Assembly (NCBI GenBank): GCA_964361645.1
Contig: CAYIBK010000002.1
Coordinates: forward strand, 7,109 to 71,108
Direction of reading: 5' to 3'
DNA length: 64,000 bases
From: 2-01-FULL-39-33 sp964361645
Lineage (GTDB): Bacteria; Patescibacteriota; Patescibacteriia; 2-01-FULL-39-33
The notes beneath the pieces were generated by a model that saw only the letters and a list, made by a program, of their open reading frames with translations, was not told the DNA's origin and searched no databases. Positions 7,654 to 14,849 of the stretch are shown here, in pieces; within the stretch, counting starts at the first letter, position 1, and the number at the start of each line of letters is the position of its first letter. The position numbers were made by a program, and so were the translations under genes.

Positions 7654-8931
7654 ATGCGAATAGGCATTGATTGCCGAACAATATTAAATGTCTCGGGCGG
7701 TGAAAGGGCTGGAGTTGGCCATTATACTTATTATTTAGTTAAAAATCTTTTATTGGTGGATAAAAAAAATGAATATGTTTTGTTTTTTGATAGTCGCTTT
7801 AAAGATATTAAAGAATTTCAAAAATATAGCCATGTAACCATTAAATTTTTCCCCTTTTATCAATATAAAAAATATTTACCCATTATTTACTCGCAAATAA
7901 TAACCAGTATTATTTTAAATAAGGAGAATCTTGATCTTTTCCATTCACCGGCTAATATTGTTCCTCTTTACTACCGCAGAAAATCAGTTGTAACTCTGCA
8001 CGACTTAGGTATTTACAAATATCCTCAATTTTTTCCTAAAAAATTTTTCAATCATCAGTTATTTTCCAAGAAAATATTAGTGCCCAGTTCTTTAAAGAAA
8101 ACGGCTAAAATAATCGCTGTTTCTAAAAATACCAAAAAAGATATTATTGAAGAATTTAAAATTCCAGAAGAAAAAATAGAAGTAATTTATGAAGGAGTTT
8201 TAGATAATAAAGAAATCTGCGCCAATATAAATAGTTTTAATGATGTTGCTCAAAAATACGGCATTAACGACCAATTTATTCTATTTATCGGTACGATTGA
8301 ACCGCGCAAAAATATAACTAATTTAATCAAAGCTTTTCGCAGTTTACGCTTGGTTTATAATTCACCCATTGGGGATTACCAGCTTATTATCGCCGGTAAT
8401 CAGGGTTGGAATGATCAGTTGATTTATAAGGCTGTTTCTGATGCCAATGCCAGTATTTTGGGTATTAAAGAAAAAAGAACGGCCGTAGAAAGGCGACATA
8501 ATCTTGATCAAAGATTAAAAACAGCAGATTTTTTAAAAAGAAGAAGTGGTCAGGAAAGAAGACAAAACCAGCCAATCAAATATATAGGTTATGTTTCTCA
8601 TGATGAAAAGACGGCTCTGCTTTGTAAAACCAAATGTTTCGTTTTCCCTAGTTTTTATGAGGGCTTTGGTCTACCTGTTTTAGAAGCGATGAATTTAGGA
8701 GTACCAGTGATTACTTCTAATGTCAGTTCACTTCCAGAGATTACCGGCAGTGAGGGAGCGGTTTTAATTGATCCAAATAAAGAATCGGAAATTGTCGAAG
8801 CTCTGCAAAGAGTGGTTACTGACAAAGCTCTTGGTGACTCACTAATAACTGAAGGGCGTCAAAGGTCTAACTATTTTAATTGGAAAAAATGCGCCAAAGA
8901 AACTTTAGCAGTCTATAATTCCCTTAAATAA
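7654..8931 (+). CDS. Glycosyltransferase family 4 (GT-B)
   Basis: 425 residues. N-terminal GT-B half: IGIDCRTI, then GGERAGVGHYTYYLVKNLL. The C-terminal nucleotide-sugar domain has FIGTIEPRKNITNLIKAF and the E-x7-E motif in FYEGFGLPVLEAMNLGVPV. Such enzymes move a sugar from an activated donor to a cell-surface acceptor. An odd feature is a basic insertion of about 40 residues (about 270-310) with paired RR motifs (ERRHNLDQRL, KRRSGQERRQ) between the GNQGW strand and the next strand. The start follows the M16 gene by 3 bases. Confidence 0.92.
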   Translation: MRIGIDCRTILNVSGGERAGVGHYTYYLVKNLLLVDKKNEYVLFFDSRFKDIKEFQKYSHVTIKFFPFYQYKKYLPIIYSQIITSIILNKENLDLFHSPANIVPLYYRRKSVVTLHDLGIYKYPQFFPKKFFNHQLFSKKILVPSSLKKTAKIIAVSKNTKKDIIEEFKIPEEKIEVIYEGVLDNKEICANINSFNDVAQKYGINDQFILFIGTIEPRKNITNLIKAFRSLRLVYNSPIGDYQLIIAGNQGWNDQLIYKAVSDANASILGIKEKRTAVERRHNLDQRLKTADFLKRRSGQERRQNQPIKYIGYVSHDEKTALLCKTKCFVFPSFYEGFGLPVLEAMNLGVPVITSNVSSLPEITGSEGAVLIDPNKESEIVEALQRVVTDKALGDSLITEGRQRSNYFNWKKCAKETLAVYNSLK

Positions 8932-8959
8932 AAAATCTCCCTAAGCTAGGGAGATTTTT
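8931..8959. terminator. Bidirectional intrinsic terminator
   Basis: A 12-pair stem AAAAATCTCCCT/AGGGAGATTTTT with a five-base loop lies between convergent genes and has A and T tracts on both sides, so it can serve both the glycosyltransferase and the minus-strand gene at 8969. Confidence 0.9.
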
Positions 8960-8968
8960 AGATTATAA

Positions 8969-9469
8969 TTAAGCAATCAGATAAATAGTCCAAGTTATAG
9001 CCGTTAAAATTATTATTTGCATTAATACCCCGTATTGTAGCGGTAGATCAAAATCTATCTTATTAACTAGTAGATTATGATTCTTATTGTGTAATCTAAA
9101 AAACCATTTAATAGCTCTAAATTCTTTAAGTTTATAAAAGGCTACAGTAAAGTCTGGAATGATACTGCCGACCATTGCCCAAATAACATTATCGGCTCGA
9201 GTGAATTCAAAATTTTTAAATAGAAATATTAAAAATAGCGCCAACATTAAACTGTCTATGCTACCATATATAGCCATGAATTTAAGTTCACCTTTTTCTT
9301 GTAGAAACTTAAGTCTTTGGCCCCAGAATTTTTTGCCCATTTGTGAATCTCCGTGAGGTATAATATCTAGGATAAAATGCGACAATACACCGGCTAAAAA
9401 AGCCAAAAATGGGTTTGGTATGCTTTTGCCGATAATTACTGCTGCCGCAGCATGAACAGTAATAAACAT
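8969..9469 (-). CDS. Integral membrane protein, YdjM/DUF457-like metal-dependent hydrolase
   Basis: 166 residues with an N-terminal hydrophobic segment bearing a conserved His (TVHAAAAVIIGK) and the HFILDIIPHGD motif at about 32-42, plus helices at about 60-85, 90-110 and 145-165. The His/Asp pattern resembles small membrane proteins annotated as membrane-bound metal-dependent hydrolases. Length fits. Substrate unknown. It is divergently placed relative to the tRNA-Leu region and convergent with the glycosyltransferase gene. Confidence 0.65.
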   Translation of the reverse strand: MFITVHAAAAVIIGKSIPNPFLAFLAGVLSHFILDIIPHGDSQMGKKFWGQRLKFLQEKGELKFMAIYGSIDSLMLALFLIFLFKNFEFTRADNVIWAMVGSIIPDFTVAFYKLKEFRAIKWFFRLHNKNHNLLVNKIDFDLPLQYGVLMQIIILTAITWTIYLIA

Positions 9470-9526
9470 ATATTTAAAGTTAAAAGTAATAAGCTAAAAT
9501 CTATTATAGCAGATTTGGGGAAATAA

Positions 9527-9549
9527 AAAAATGGCTAAAGCCATTTTTT
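9527..9549. terminator. Intrinsic terminator, minus-strand tRNA-Leu unit
   Basis: AAAAAATGGC pairs with GCCATTTTTT around TAAA. Read on the minus strand the hairpin ends in a T run and closes the tRNA-Leu/208-residue gene unit. Confidence 0.85.
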
Positions 9550-9618
9550 GTGCCGAAGGAGCAGAAACGTTTACCAAACGGCTTCTGCGTAACTCCACAT
9601 ATTGCTGTATACAATTTT
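9550..9618 (-). pseudogene. Partial, degenerate copy of the tRNA-Leu 3' half
   Basis: GTGCCGAAGGAG at 9550-9561 is identical to 10462-10473 in the intact tRNA-Leu(CAA), and 9591-9618 matches 10481-10509 with a few changes (AACTC-CACATATTGCT-TATACA-ATTTT). Between the two blocks the T-arm has been replaced by a hairpin (CAGAA-ACGTTT / AAACG-GC-TTCTG). No anticodon arm is recognisable upstream. This is a partial tRNA duplicate flanking the insert at 9620-10459. Confidence 0.75.
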
Positions 9619-9674
9619 AGGAACAAAAACAGCTTTAACTGTTTTCTGGTGCAGTATTATAAAGATAGTCCGAA

Positions 9675-9760
9675 TGCATTTTGCCGCCTGCGGCGGTGAG
9701 GAAGTCCCCTCGCGAAAATCCGGAAAGGCGGTGGAGCCGCACCGCTGGTAATTTCAAGTT
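9675..9760. other. GC-rich hairpin segment inside the tRNA-Leu-linked insert
   Basis: Two strong hairpins, CCGCC-TGC-GGCGG and GCGGTG-GAGCCG-CACCGC, sit in a stretch much richer in G+C than the surrounding sequence, downstream of the 208-residue gene. I see no gene here. It may be the end of a mobile element or a structured 3' UTR. Confidence 0.5.
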
Positions 9761-9817
9761 TTTTTTGGCGGCATATAGATTCGAGTGCGCAGATCACATA
9801 CAACAGCTCTTTAGAAT

Positions 9818-10444
9818 TCAATCTGAACTCGCTTCTTTCCCGGCAGTAGAATTATCGCCTCGGTATGCCCGTGTCAGCTTTTCGGTTTCTGGAGTGATTT
9901 CGATTCGAGGAGCAATTACAACATATCTCGAACCAGCAAATTTTGCGCGAAAATCTTTCATCCAACCATGATGACTCAAAACACCACTCGAATCGAAACC
10001 GACGATAGAAATACCACTTCTGTCAAAACTGCCGGAAATGAGAAATGTCCAATATGTCTGGTCGGGAAAAACGCCGAACAAGAATTTGAATGTAGCCGCA
10101 AAAGCGAGATATCGGCGAAAATCCATGCCGTGCAAACCTTCGTCAGCGTAAACACGTTCGGCAAATTGTGCACTTTTATAAATGAGTTCCGGTGTTTTAC
10201 TGGCACTGGTAATGAACCACTGGTCTTCTTTGGTCATTACATTTCGTATCATTTTCTCATTTTCAAAATCAACATTCGTTTTTATGCCAAATAATTTGCA
10301 CAATTCATCTATTGATAAATTTGCGGGCAAATATACCAATAACTCATTGGTTTTATTTAACTCTGTAATTTCTTTCTCTGTAAAAGGACAGGGAGAAATT
10401 TGTACGTTCCCATATAAAGTTCTGATTTGGTTTATGGAATTCAT
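9818..10444 (-). CDS. Hypothetical protein in a tRNA-Leu-associated insert
   Basis: 208 residues from ATG at 10444, which has AGAAAGGAAAA upstream. An upstream in-frame extension to 10489 reads through the tRNA and is rejected. Visible features are an NLSIDELCKLFGIKTNV segment, aromatic-rich TKEDQWFITSASKTPEL, a central hydrophobic YLAFAATFKFLFGVFPDQTYWTFLISGSF and a C-terminal GSRYVVIAPRIEITPETEKL. No signal peptide or catalytic motif is obvious and I do not recognise a family. It lies between intact tRNA-Leu and a degenerate partial copy of that tRNA, so it was probably acquired by site-specific insertion at the tRNA 3' end. Its G+C appears higher than its neighbours. Confidence 0.75.
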   Translation of the reverse strand: MNSINQIRTLYGNVQISPCPFTEKEITELNKTNELLVYLPANLSIDELCKLFGIKTNVDFENEKMIRNVMTKEDQWFITSASKTPELIYKSAQFAERVYADEGLHGMDFRRYLAFAATFKFLFGVFPDQTYWTFLISGSFDRSGISIVGFDSSGVLSHHGWMKDFRAKFAGSRYVVIAPRIEITPETEKLTRAYRGDNSTAGKEASSD

Positions 10445-10459
10445 AAAAATTTTCCTTTC

Positions 10460-10544
10460 TGGTGCCGAAGGAGAGACTCGAACTCTCACATATTGCTATA
10501 CACGATTTTGAGTCGTGCGCGTCTACCAGTTCCGCCACTTCGGC
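10460..10544 (-). tRNA. tRNA-Leu(CAA)
   Basis: Acceptor GCCGAAG/CTTCGGC, discriminator A and encoded CCA (10460-10462). Anticodon loop CTCAAAA gives anticodon CAA. A long variable arm (class II tRNA) and a canonical GTTCGAG T-loop are present. Its 3' end is the presumed attachment point for the insert downstream. Confidence 0.95.
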
Positions 10545-10559
10545 ATAAAATTTATCTAG

Positions 10560-10631
10560 TAGCAGGGGCGGGAGTTGAACCCGCGACCAACGGCTTATGA
10601 GTCCGATGCTCTACCACTGAGCTACCCTGCC
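10560..10631 (-). tRNA. tRNA with CAU anticodon (elongator Met or lysidine-type Ile)
   Basis: Acceptor GGCAGGG/CCCTGCT (G1-U72), D-stem GCTC/GAGC, anticodon loop CTCATAA, T-loop TTCAACT. The anticodon stem has an A31-G39 mismatch. The TTGGTCGC variable region resembles tRNA-Ile2(CAU) as much as elongator Met, so identity is left open. CCA is not encoded. Confidence 0.9.
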
Positions 10632-10716
10632 ATACATACTAGTTTAAAGCAAAAAGTTGAAAGTTAAAAGTAAATACTTTATAGACTTTCAACTTTTTAA
10701 ACTTTTAACTAACTTG

Positions 10717-10788
10717 TTGCGGAGGTGGGATTCGCACCCACGACCTCCAGGTTATGGGCCTGGCGAGCTGCTACTGCTCTACCCCGCA
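10717..10788 (-). tRNA. Initiator tRNA-fMet(CAT)
   Basis: Anticodon loop CCCATAA gives CAU. The A11-U24 D-stem pair and a weak first acceptor pair (U1-A72) support initiator identity, because initiators need an unstable 1-72 position. The anticodon stem is CCAGG/CCTGG rather than the full three G-C run. CCA is not encoded. Confidence 0.85.
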
Positions 10789-10897
10789 CAAGACAGTGTA
10801 TCATATAAATTCAATTTTGGCAAGGTGTAACTTAAATAATACTTTTATAAATAAGTTCATTATTTGTTTATATAGGCAGTTAAATACACATTTAAGA

Positions 10898-10935
10898 TCC
10901 CTCGGCTTCGTTTTACTTCGCTCGGGATGACATTT
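10898..10935. repeat. Short REP-like palindrome (CCCTCG...CGGGATGAC type)
   Basis: GATCCCTCGGCTTCG followed by CTTCGCTCGGGATGAC forms an imperfect inverted repeat upstream of parA. The same core, in the other orientation, recurs at 50727-50775 (GTCATCCCGAGCGAC...GTCGAGGGATC). Confidence 0.7.
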
Positions 10936-10968
10936 TAAATGATGCGTGTAAAAACACGCTTAGATATT

Positions 10969-10997
10969 TTGAATAGTCATTATTTTAATGTTATAAT
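10969..10997 (+). promoter_or_regulatory. parA promoter (leaderless type)
   Basis: TTGAAT at 10969-10974, a 17-base spacer, and TATAAT at 10992-10997 preceded by TGT (extended -10). The parA ATG is only 8 bases after the -10 box, so transcription should begin at or next to the start codon. Confidence 0.8.
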
Positions 10998-11005
10998 AAA
11001 ATTAT

Positions 11006-11773
11006 ATGGGACAAGTAATTTCTGTGGTAAATCAAAAAGGTGGAGTTGGCAAAACTACTACCGCTGTTAATCTGGCCGCTTACTTAAGTCAATTAGGTAA
11101 GTTTGTTTTATTAATTGATTTAGATCCACAAAGCAATGCCACTTCCAATTTAGGTGTCTCTAAAGATTTAGATAAAGGAGTTTATGAGGTTTTAACTGGT
11201 CCGCATTCTTTTAGGGAAGTGATGGTTGATACCATTCATGAGTATTACAAACTTATTCCAGCCACAGTTTCTTTAGCTGGGGCCGGTGTAGAATTTGTTA
11301 ATTTAGATCGGCGTGAATTTAGGCTTTATGATAATCTGCTAGAAATTAGAAATGATTTTGATTACATCATAATTGATTGTCCGCCATCTTTAGGACTTTT
11401 AACTATTAATGGATTGGTGGCTTCTGATCAAGTTCTTATTCCTGTTCAAGCAGAATATTTTGCTCTAGAAGGTTTAGGGCAGTTAATTTCCACTATTAGC
11501 CTTATTCAAGAAAATATTAAACCAGAGTTGGATATTTTGGGGGCAGTTTTAACTATGTATGATAAAAGATTTAAATTAGCCAATGATGTTTTAATGGAAC
11601 TTTATAGATATTTTCCTAATAAAATATTTAGATCAGTTATTCCTCGTAATATTCGTTTATCAGAAGCGCCCAGTCATGGCAAAACTATTTTAGCTTATGA
11701 TCCAAAATCAAAAGGAGCTAAAGCTTATGAGAGATTAGCCAGGGAATTCGTTTATCATACTAGTCCATATTAA
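11006..11773 (+). CDS. parA: Chromosome-partitioning ATPase ParA/Soj
   Basis: 255 residues, the size of chromosomal Soj proteins. The deviant Walker A motif KGGVGKTTTAVNLA is at 10-23, the Walker A' region DLDPQSNATSNLG follows at about 40, and IIDCPPSLG is the Walker B-like motif. ParA dimers bind DNA with ATP and move ParB-parS complexes apart during chromosome segregation. It is followed after 12 bases by parB. The transcript is predicted to be leaderless. Confidence 0.96.
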   Translation: MGQVISVVNQKGGVGKTTTAVNLAAYLSQLGKFVLLIDLDPQSNATSNLGVSKDLDKGVYEVLTGPHSFREVMVDTIHEYYKLIPATVSLAGAGVEFVNLDRREFRLYDNLLEIRNDFDYIIIDCPPSLGLLTINGLVASDQVLIPVQAEYFALEGLGQLISTISLIQENIKPELDILGAVLTMYDKRFKLANDVLMELYRYFPNKIFRSVIPRNIRLSEAPSHGKTILAYDPKSKGAKAYERLAREFVYHTSPY

Positions 11774-11785
11774 TATAAAATTATT

Positions 11786-12661
11786 ATGCAAAAAACATCT
11801 GGCCTTGGCCGGGGATTAGGATCTTTAATCCCTAATAAAAAATCAGTTAAAGAAATACTTGGCACCGAAAGTGAAGTGACTGGTATTTTAGATACTAGAG
11901 AAAAAATTTCAGAGTTGCCGGTTGATAAAATCACCCCCAATCCACATCAGCCTCGAGTTAGTTTTGGGGAAGAAGATTTGCAAGAATTAGTTGAGTCTAT
12001 CAAAGAGCACGGGGTTATCCAACCCTTGATTGTTAGTAAAACCTCTTCCGGCTGGCAATTGATCGCTGGAGAGCGAAGACTACGCTCGGCTAAATTGGCC
12101 GGCTTAAACACAGTGCCAGCTATTGTTCGTGAAATGAACGAACAAAAAAAAATGGAAGTGGCTTTAATAGAAAACTTGCAGCGCAAGAATCTTAATGCCT
12201 TGGAAACTGCTTTCGCTTATCAAAAATTAATAGATGAATTCAATCTTACCCAAGAGCAATTAGCCAAACGCGTCGCCAAAAGTCGTAGTGCCGTGGCCAA
12301 TACTTTAAGGATTTTAACAGTGATAGATGAGGTTAAAGAAGCGATTAAAAATGGCCACATTTCCGAAGGCCATGCCAGAGTTTTAGCTGGTTTGCCCAAA
12401 GAAGATCAATCACTGACACTTAAAATAATCATTTCTGAAAGTTTAAATGTGCGTGAAACAGAAAAAGCTGGTAAGCAAATTGTAGTTCAAAAACATCTTA
12501 GGAAAGTGTCTTTTAATCCAGAGCTTAAAGCTAAAGAAGAATTACTCCAATCAACCTTAGGCACTAAAGTAGAAATAAAAAAATTTGGCTCAACTGGCCA
12601 GATAATTATAAAATTCTTCTCGGAAGAAGAATTAAAAGGTATTATTGATAAAATTGTTTAA
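11786..12661 (+). CDS. parB: Chromosome-partitioning protein ParB
   Basis: 291 residues. N-terminal KTSGLGRGLGSLIP is the ParA-interaction signature; the CTPase/ParB N domain has ITPNPHQPR and GERRLRSAKLAG followed by ALIENLQRKNLNALETA; the helix-turn-helix segment is TQEQLAKRVAKSRSAVANTLRI; a C-terminal dimerisation region follows. It binds parS sites and loads as a sliding clamp. No full parS consensus was found in the window. It forms a two-gene operon with parA. Confidence 0.96.
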   Translation: MQKTSGLGRGLGSLIPNKKSVKEILGTESEVTGILDTREKISELPVDKITPNPHQPRVSFGEEDLQELVESIKEHGVIQPLIVSKTSSGWQLIAGERRLRSAKLAGLNTVPAIVREMNEQKKMEVALIENLQRKNLNALETAFAYQKLIDEFNLTQEQLAKRVAKSRSAVANTLRILTVIDEVKEAIKNGHISEGHARVLAGLPKEDQSLTLKIIISESLNVRETEKAGKQIVVQKHLRKVSFNPELKAKEELLQSTLGTKVEIKKFGSTGQIIIKFFSEEELKGIIDKIV

Positions 12662-12665
12662 CAAG

Positions 12666-12776
12666 ATGTCATTGCGAGGAGTCCCCGTGAAGACGGGGAA
12701 GCAATCCCATAGATAAAAAATGAGTGTTAAAAAAATGGGATTGCTTCAGTCGCTTAAACTTCTTCGCAATGACAGT
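12666..12776. repeat. Cruciform REP-like element (TGTCATTGCGA...CGCAATGACA)
   Basis: Outer arms TGTCATTGCGA and CGCAATGACA are inverted; nested inside are AAGCAATCCCA/TGGGATTGCTT and a CCCCGT-GAAG-ACGGGG hairpin. It lies at the convergent parB/relA junction. A related copy is at 26148-26268. Confidence 0.85.
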
Positions 12777-12784
12777 TTTTTAAT

Positions 12785-14353
12785 CTATAGTTTTTTTGTT
12801 TTGTCTCGCATTTTACCAGAATAGCTGGTGATTGGCTGTGATGGTGAATTGGTATCGAATTGATTTTTTTTGTTGGGATTAATACCACGGAAGATGGTGC
12901 GTGATTTATTTAAAGCTGATCTGATTTTATTTTTAGCCATAGAAGTCTTAACGTTTTCCAGCCAATCCATGCCCGGCATTTTGCGGTTTTTGTCAGTTAT
13001 AATTTCTATAATGTCGCCACTTTTTAATTTTGAATTCAAACTAACCAAGTGATCATTAACTCTGGCGCCCACACATTGATTGCCGATGGAAGAGTGGACA
13101 TGATAAGCAAAATCAATCGGAGTTGATTCTTCGGGCAAATCGATAACATCACCAGTAGGAGTAAAAACAAAAATTCTGTTTTGGAAGATATCCAATTTAA
13201 TATCGTTTAAAAATTGCTCGTTATCTTGGATTTGTTTTTGCCACTTAACTAGTTCTTCTATCCATTTAATACTTTTTTTATTAATACCACCTTTGTTTTC
13301 TTTGTAGTTCCAGTGGGCAGCAATGCCAAATTCTGCTTCTTCGTGCATATCCGTGGTTCTAATTTGGAATTCAACAATTTCTCCGTTTTCGGTAAAAACA
13401 GTAGTATGGAGAGATTGGTAGCCATTAGGCTTGGGCTGAGCAATGTAATCCTTAACGCGCCCCGGCATCGGCCGATAAAGATTATGCAAGACACCTAAAG
13501 CCGAATAGCAATCTGCTACGCTCGGCACAATTATTCTTAAGGCAATTAAATCGTAAATCTTGGACAGATCACGGTTAATCGGCGGACGGAGTAATTTTTT
13601 ATATAAGCTATATAAATGCTTAGTTCGCCCATGAATGGAGATATTTTTTAAGGTGATACCGCTGTCTAATAATTTTTTAGCTACTCTCTTTTTTACTTTT
13701 TCCAAGTATCTTTCTTTCTCTTTATATTTTTTGGGTAGTATTTCCATGATCCATTTGTAATCGATCGGATAAACATATTTAAATGATAAATCTTCCAATT
13801 CGCCTTTTATTTTACCAATGCCCAAGCGATCGGCAATGGGTGCATAAATTTCCAGTGATTCTCTGGCAATCCTAATTTGTTTTTCTGGTGGCAAGAACTC
13901 TAAAGTTTTTAAATTATGGATGCGATCGGCGAATTTAATCAGGATAACCCTAATGTCATTGCTCATGGCTACAAACATCCTTCTTAAATTTTCGGCGTAT
14001 CTTTCCATACCGCGGTATTTGAGAGCGCCTAATTTGGTAATGCCAGCTACTAAGCTGGCTACTTCTTTGCCAAAATTCTTCTTGATATCTTCAATAGTAA
14101 TGGCAGTGTCTTCTGGGACATCATGAAGCAAGCCGGCAATGATAGTTGGTATATCCATTTTTAATTCCGCCAAAAATTGAGCGGTGGCTAATGGATGGAT
14201 GATGTAATCATCTCCTGATCGGCGTTTTTGTTCTTGGTGGGCATTATAAGCGAATTCGTAGGCTAACTTAACCATATCCAAATCTTCATTAGGATATTTT
14301 TCGCCCAAGGTTTTTAATAATTTTTCAAATTCTTGCTTGGCATCTGTTGTCAT
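12785..14353 (-). CDS. RelA/SpoT homologue, (p)ppGpp synthetase/hydrolase (short)
   Basis: 522 residues from ATG at 14353; the upstream in-frame ATG at 14407 lies beyond the predicted promoter and is rejected. Domains in order: HD hydrolase with GLLHDVPEDT near residue 75 and FADRIHNLKTL; synthetase with YDLIALRIIVPSVADCYSALG and PKPNGYQSLHTTVF; TGS domain starting DIFQNRIFVFTPTGDVIDLPE. The usual C-terminal helical and ACT domains are missing and the protein ends in a short basic tail. It makes and/or degrades the stringent-response alarmone. The -10 box is 7 bases from the start, so its mRNA may be leaderless. Confidence 0.93.
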   Translation of the reverse strand: MTTDAKQEFEKLLKTLGEKYPNEDLDMVKLAYEFAYNAHQEQKRRSGDDYIIHPLATAQFLAELKMDIPTIIAGLLHDVPEDTAITIEDIKKNFGKEVASLVAGITKLGALKYRGMERYAENLRRMFVAMSNDIRVILIKFADRIHNLKTLEFLPPEKQIRIARESLEIYAPIADRLGIGKIKGELEDLSFKYVYPIDYKWIMEILPKKYKEKERYLEKVKKRVAKKLLDSGITLKNISIHGRTKHLYSLYKKLLRPPINRDLSKIYDLIALRIIVPSVADCYSALGVLHNLYRPMPGRVKDYIAQPKPNGYQSLHTTVFTENGEIVEFQIRTTDMHEEAEFGIAAHWNYKENKGGINKKSIKWIEELVKWQKQIQDNEQFLNDIKLDIFQNRIFVFTPTGDVIDLPEESTPIDFAYHVHSSIGNQCVGARVNDHLVSLNSKLKSGDIIEIITDKNRKMPGMDWLENVKTSMAKNKIRSALNKSRTIFRGINPNKKNQFDTNSPSQPITSYSGKMRDKTKKL

Positions 14354-14360
14354 ATTGAGA

Positions 14361-14389
14361 AGTATATTGTATTTTTTTGATTTAGGCAA
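14361..14389 (-). promoter_or_regulatory. relA/spoT promoter
   Basis: On the minus strand TTGCCT (14389-14384), a 17-base spacer and TATACT (14366-14361) sit 7 bases before the ATG at 14353. This decides the start and implies a leaderless or near-leaderless message. Confidence 0.65.
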
Positions 14390-14393
14390 AATA

Positions 14394-14420
14394 TTGACAA
14401 AAGACAAAAAATGATATAGT
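14394..14420 (+). promoter_or_regulatory. Divergent promoter for the 107-residue gene
   Basis: TTGACA at 14394-14399 and TGA-TATAGT ending at 14420 (extended -10) with a 15-base spacer face right, back to back with the relA/spoT promoter. Confidence 0.6.
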
Positions 14421-14482
14421 CTTATATTAGAAATAAAGTTCTTTAATTAAATCAAAAACCAAGGAAAAGGAAGGGGAAAGCC

Positions 14483-14806
14483 ATGGATTCTGAAAAGACG
14501 CCAAAATTAGCAGATATTACTCCAGTTCGTGATCTAAGAGACATTTTTAATTTTCGAGGAATATCATTAGATATCATTTTACAAGCTATGGCTATGGGTA
14601 TTATTGTGGGTAGAGCCTTGCCTAAAGACCACCATACTCGCTATGTGGATGATTATATTGACGAAGTTAAGGCTAATATTATGGCGAAGGTCGGTACCAG
14701 GATTCCCTGTTCAAATCATCCTCTAACCCAAGAAGAGGCCAAAGCAATTTTCCTATTTTTTGGCACTCGAGAAACAATGGCATTATTCTCTAATTGCCTT
14801 TTATAG
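14483..14806 (+). CDS. Hypothetical small protein
   Basis: 107 residues with a strong purine-rich ribosome site (GGAAAAGGAAGGGGAAAG) before ATG. The N-terminal half contains a helical ISLDIILQAMAMGIIVGRAL segment, followed by a charged DDYIDEVKANIMAKVG stretch. Two Cys are present (CSNHPL and near the C-terminus). It has its own promoter and terminator and is therefore a monocistronic gene. I do not recognise a family. Confidence 0.7.
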   Translation: MDSEKTPKLADITPVRDLRDIFNFRGISLDIILQAMAMGIIVGRALPKDHHTRYVDDYIDEVKANIMAKVGTRIPCSNHPLTQEEAKAIFLFFGTRETMALFSNCLL

Positions 14807-14814
14807 TCAAAACT

Positions 14815-14839
14815 AAAAACCACCCTAAGGTGGTTTTTT
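14815..14839. terminator. Bidirectional intrinsic terminator
   Basis: AAAAACCACC pairs with GGTGGTTTTTT around a CTAA loop between convergent genes (the 107-residue gene and topA). Confidence 0.88.
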
Positions 14840-14849
14840 AAAATGAATA

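Noticed and set aside
9681..9971. Plus-strand 96-residue frame in the tRNA-Leu insert.
   Set aside because: It overlaps the 208-residue gene antisense and the GC-rich hairpins, with no ribosome site.
10445..10489. Fifteen-residue N-terminal extension of the 208-residue protein (MRVRVSPSAPERKIF).
   Set aside because: It is a translation of the antisense of the tRNA-Leu gene; the ATG at 10444 has a ribosome site and is used.
11006..12661. parAB as a sign of the replication origin.
   Set aside because: No dnaA, dnaN or DnaA boxes and no full parS sequence were found nearby.
14354..14407. Longer RelA/SpoT start.
   Set aside because: The 18 extra residues lie over the predicted promoter and are not conserved-looking.
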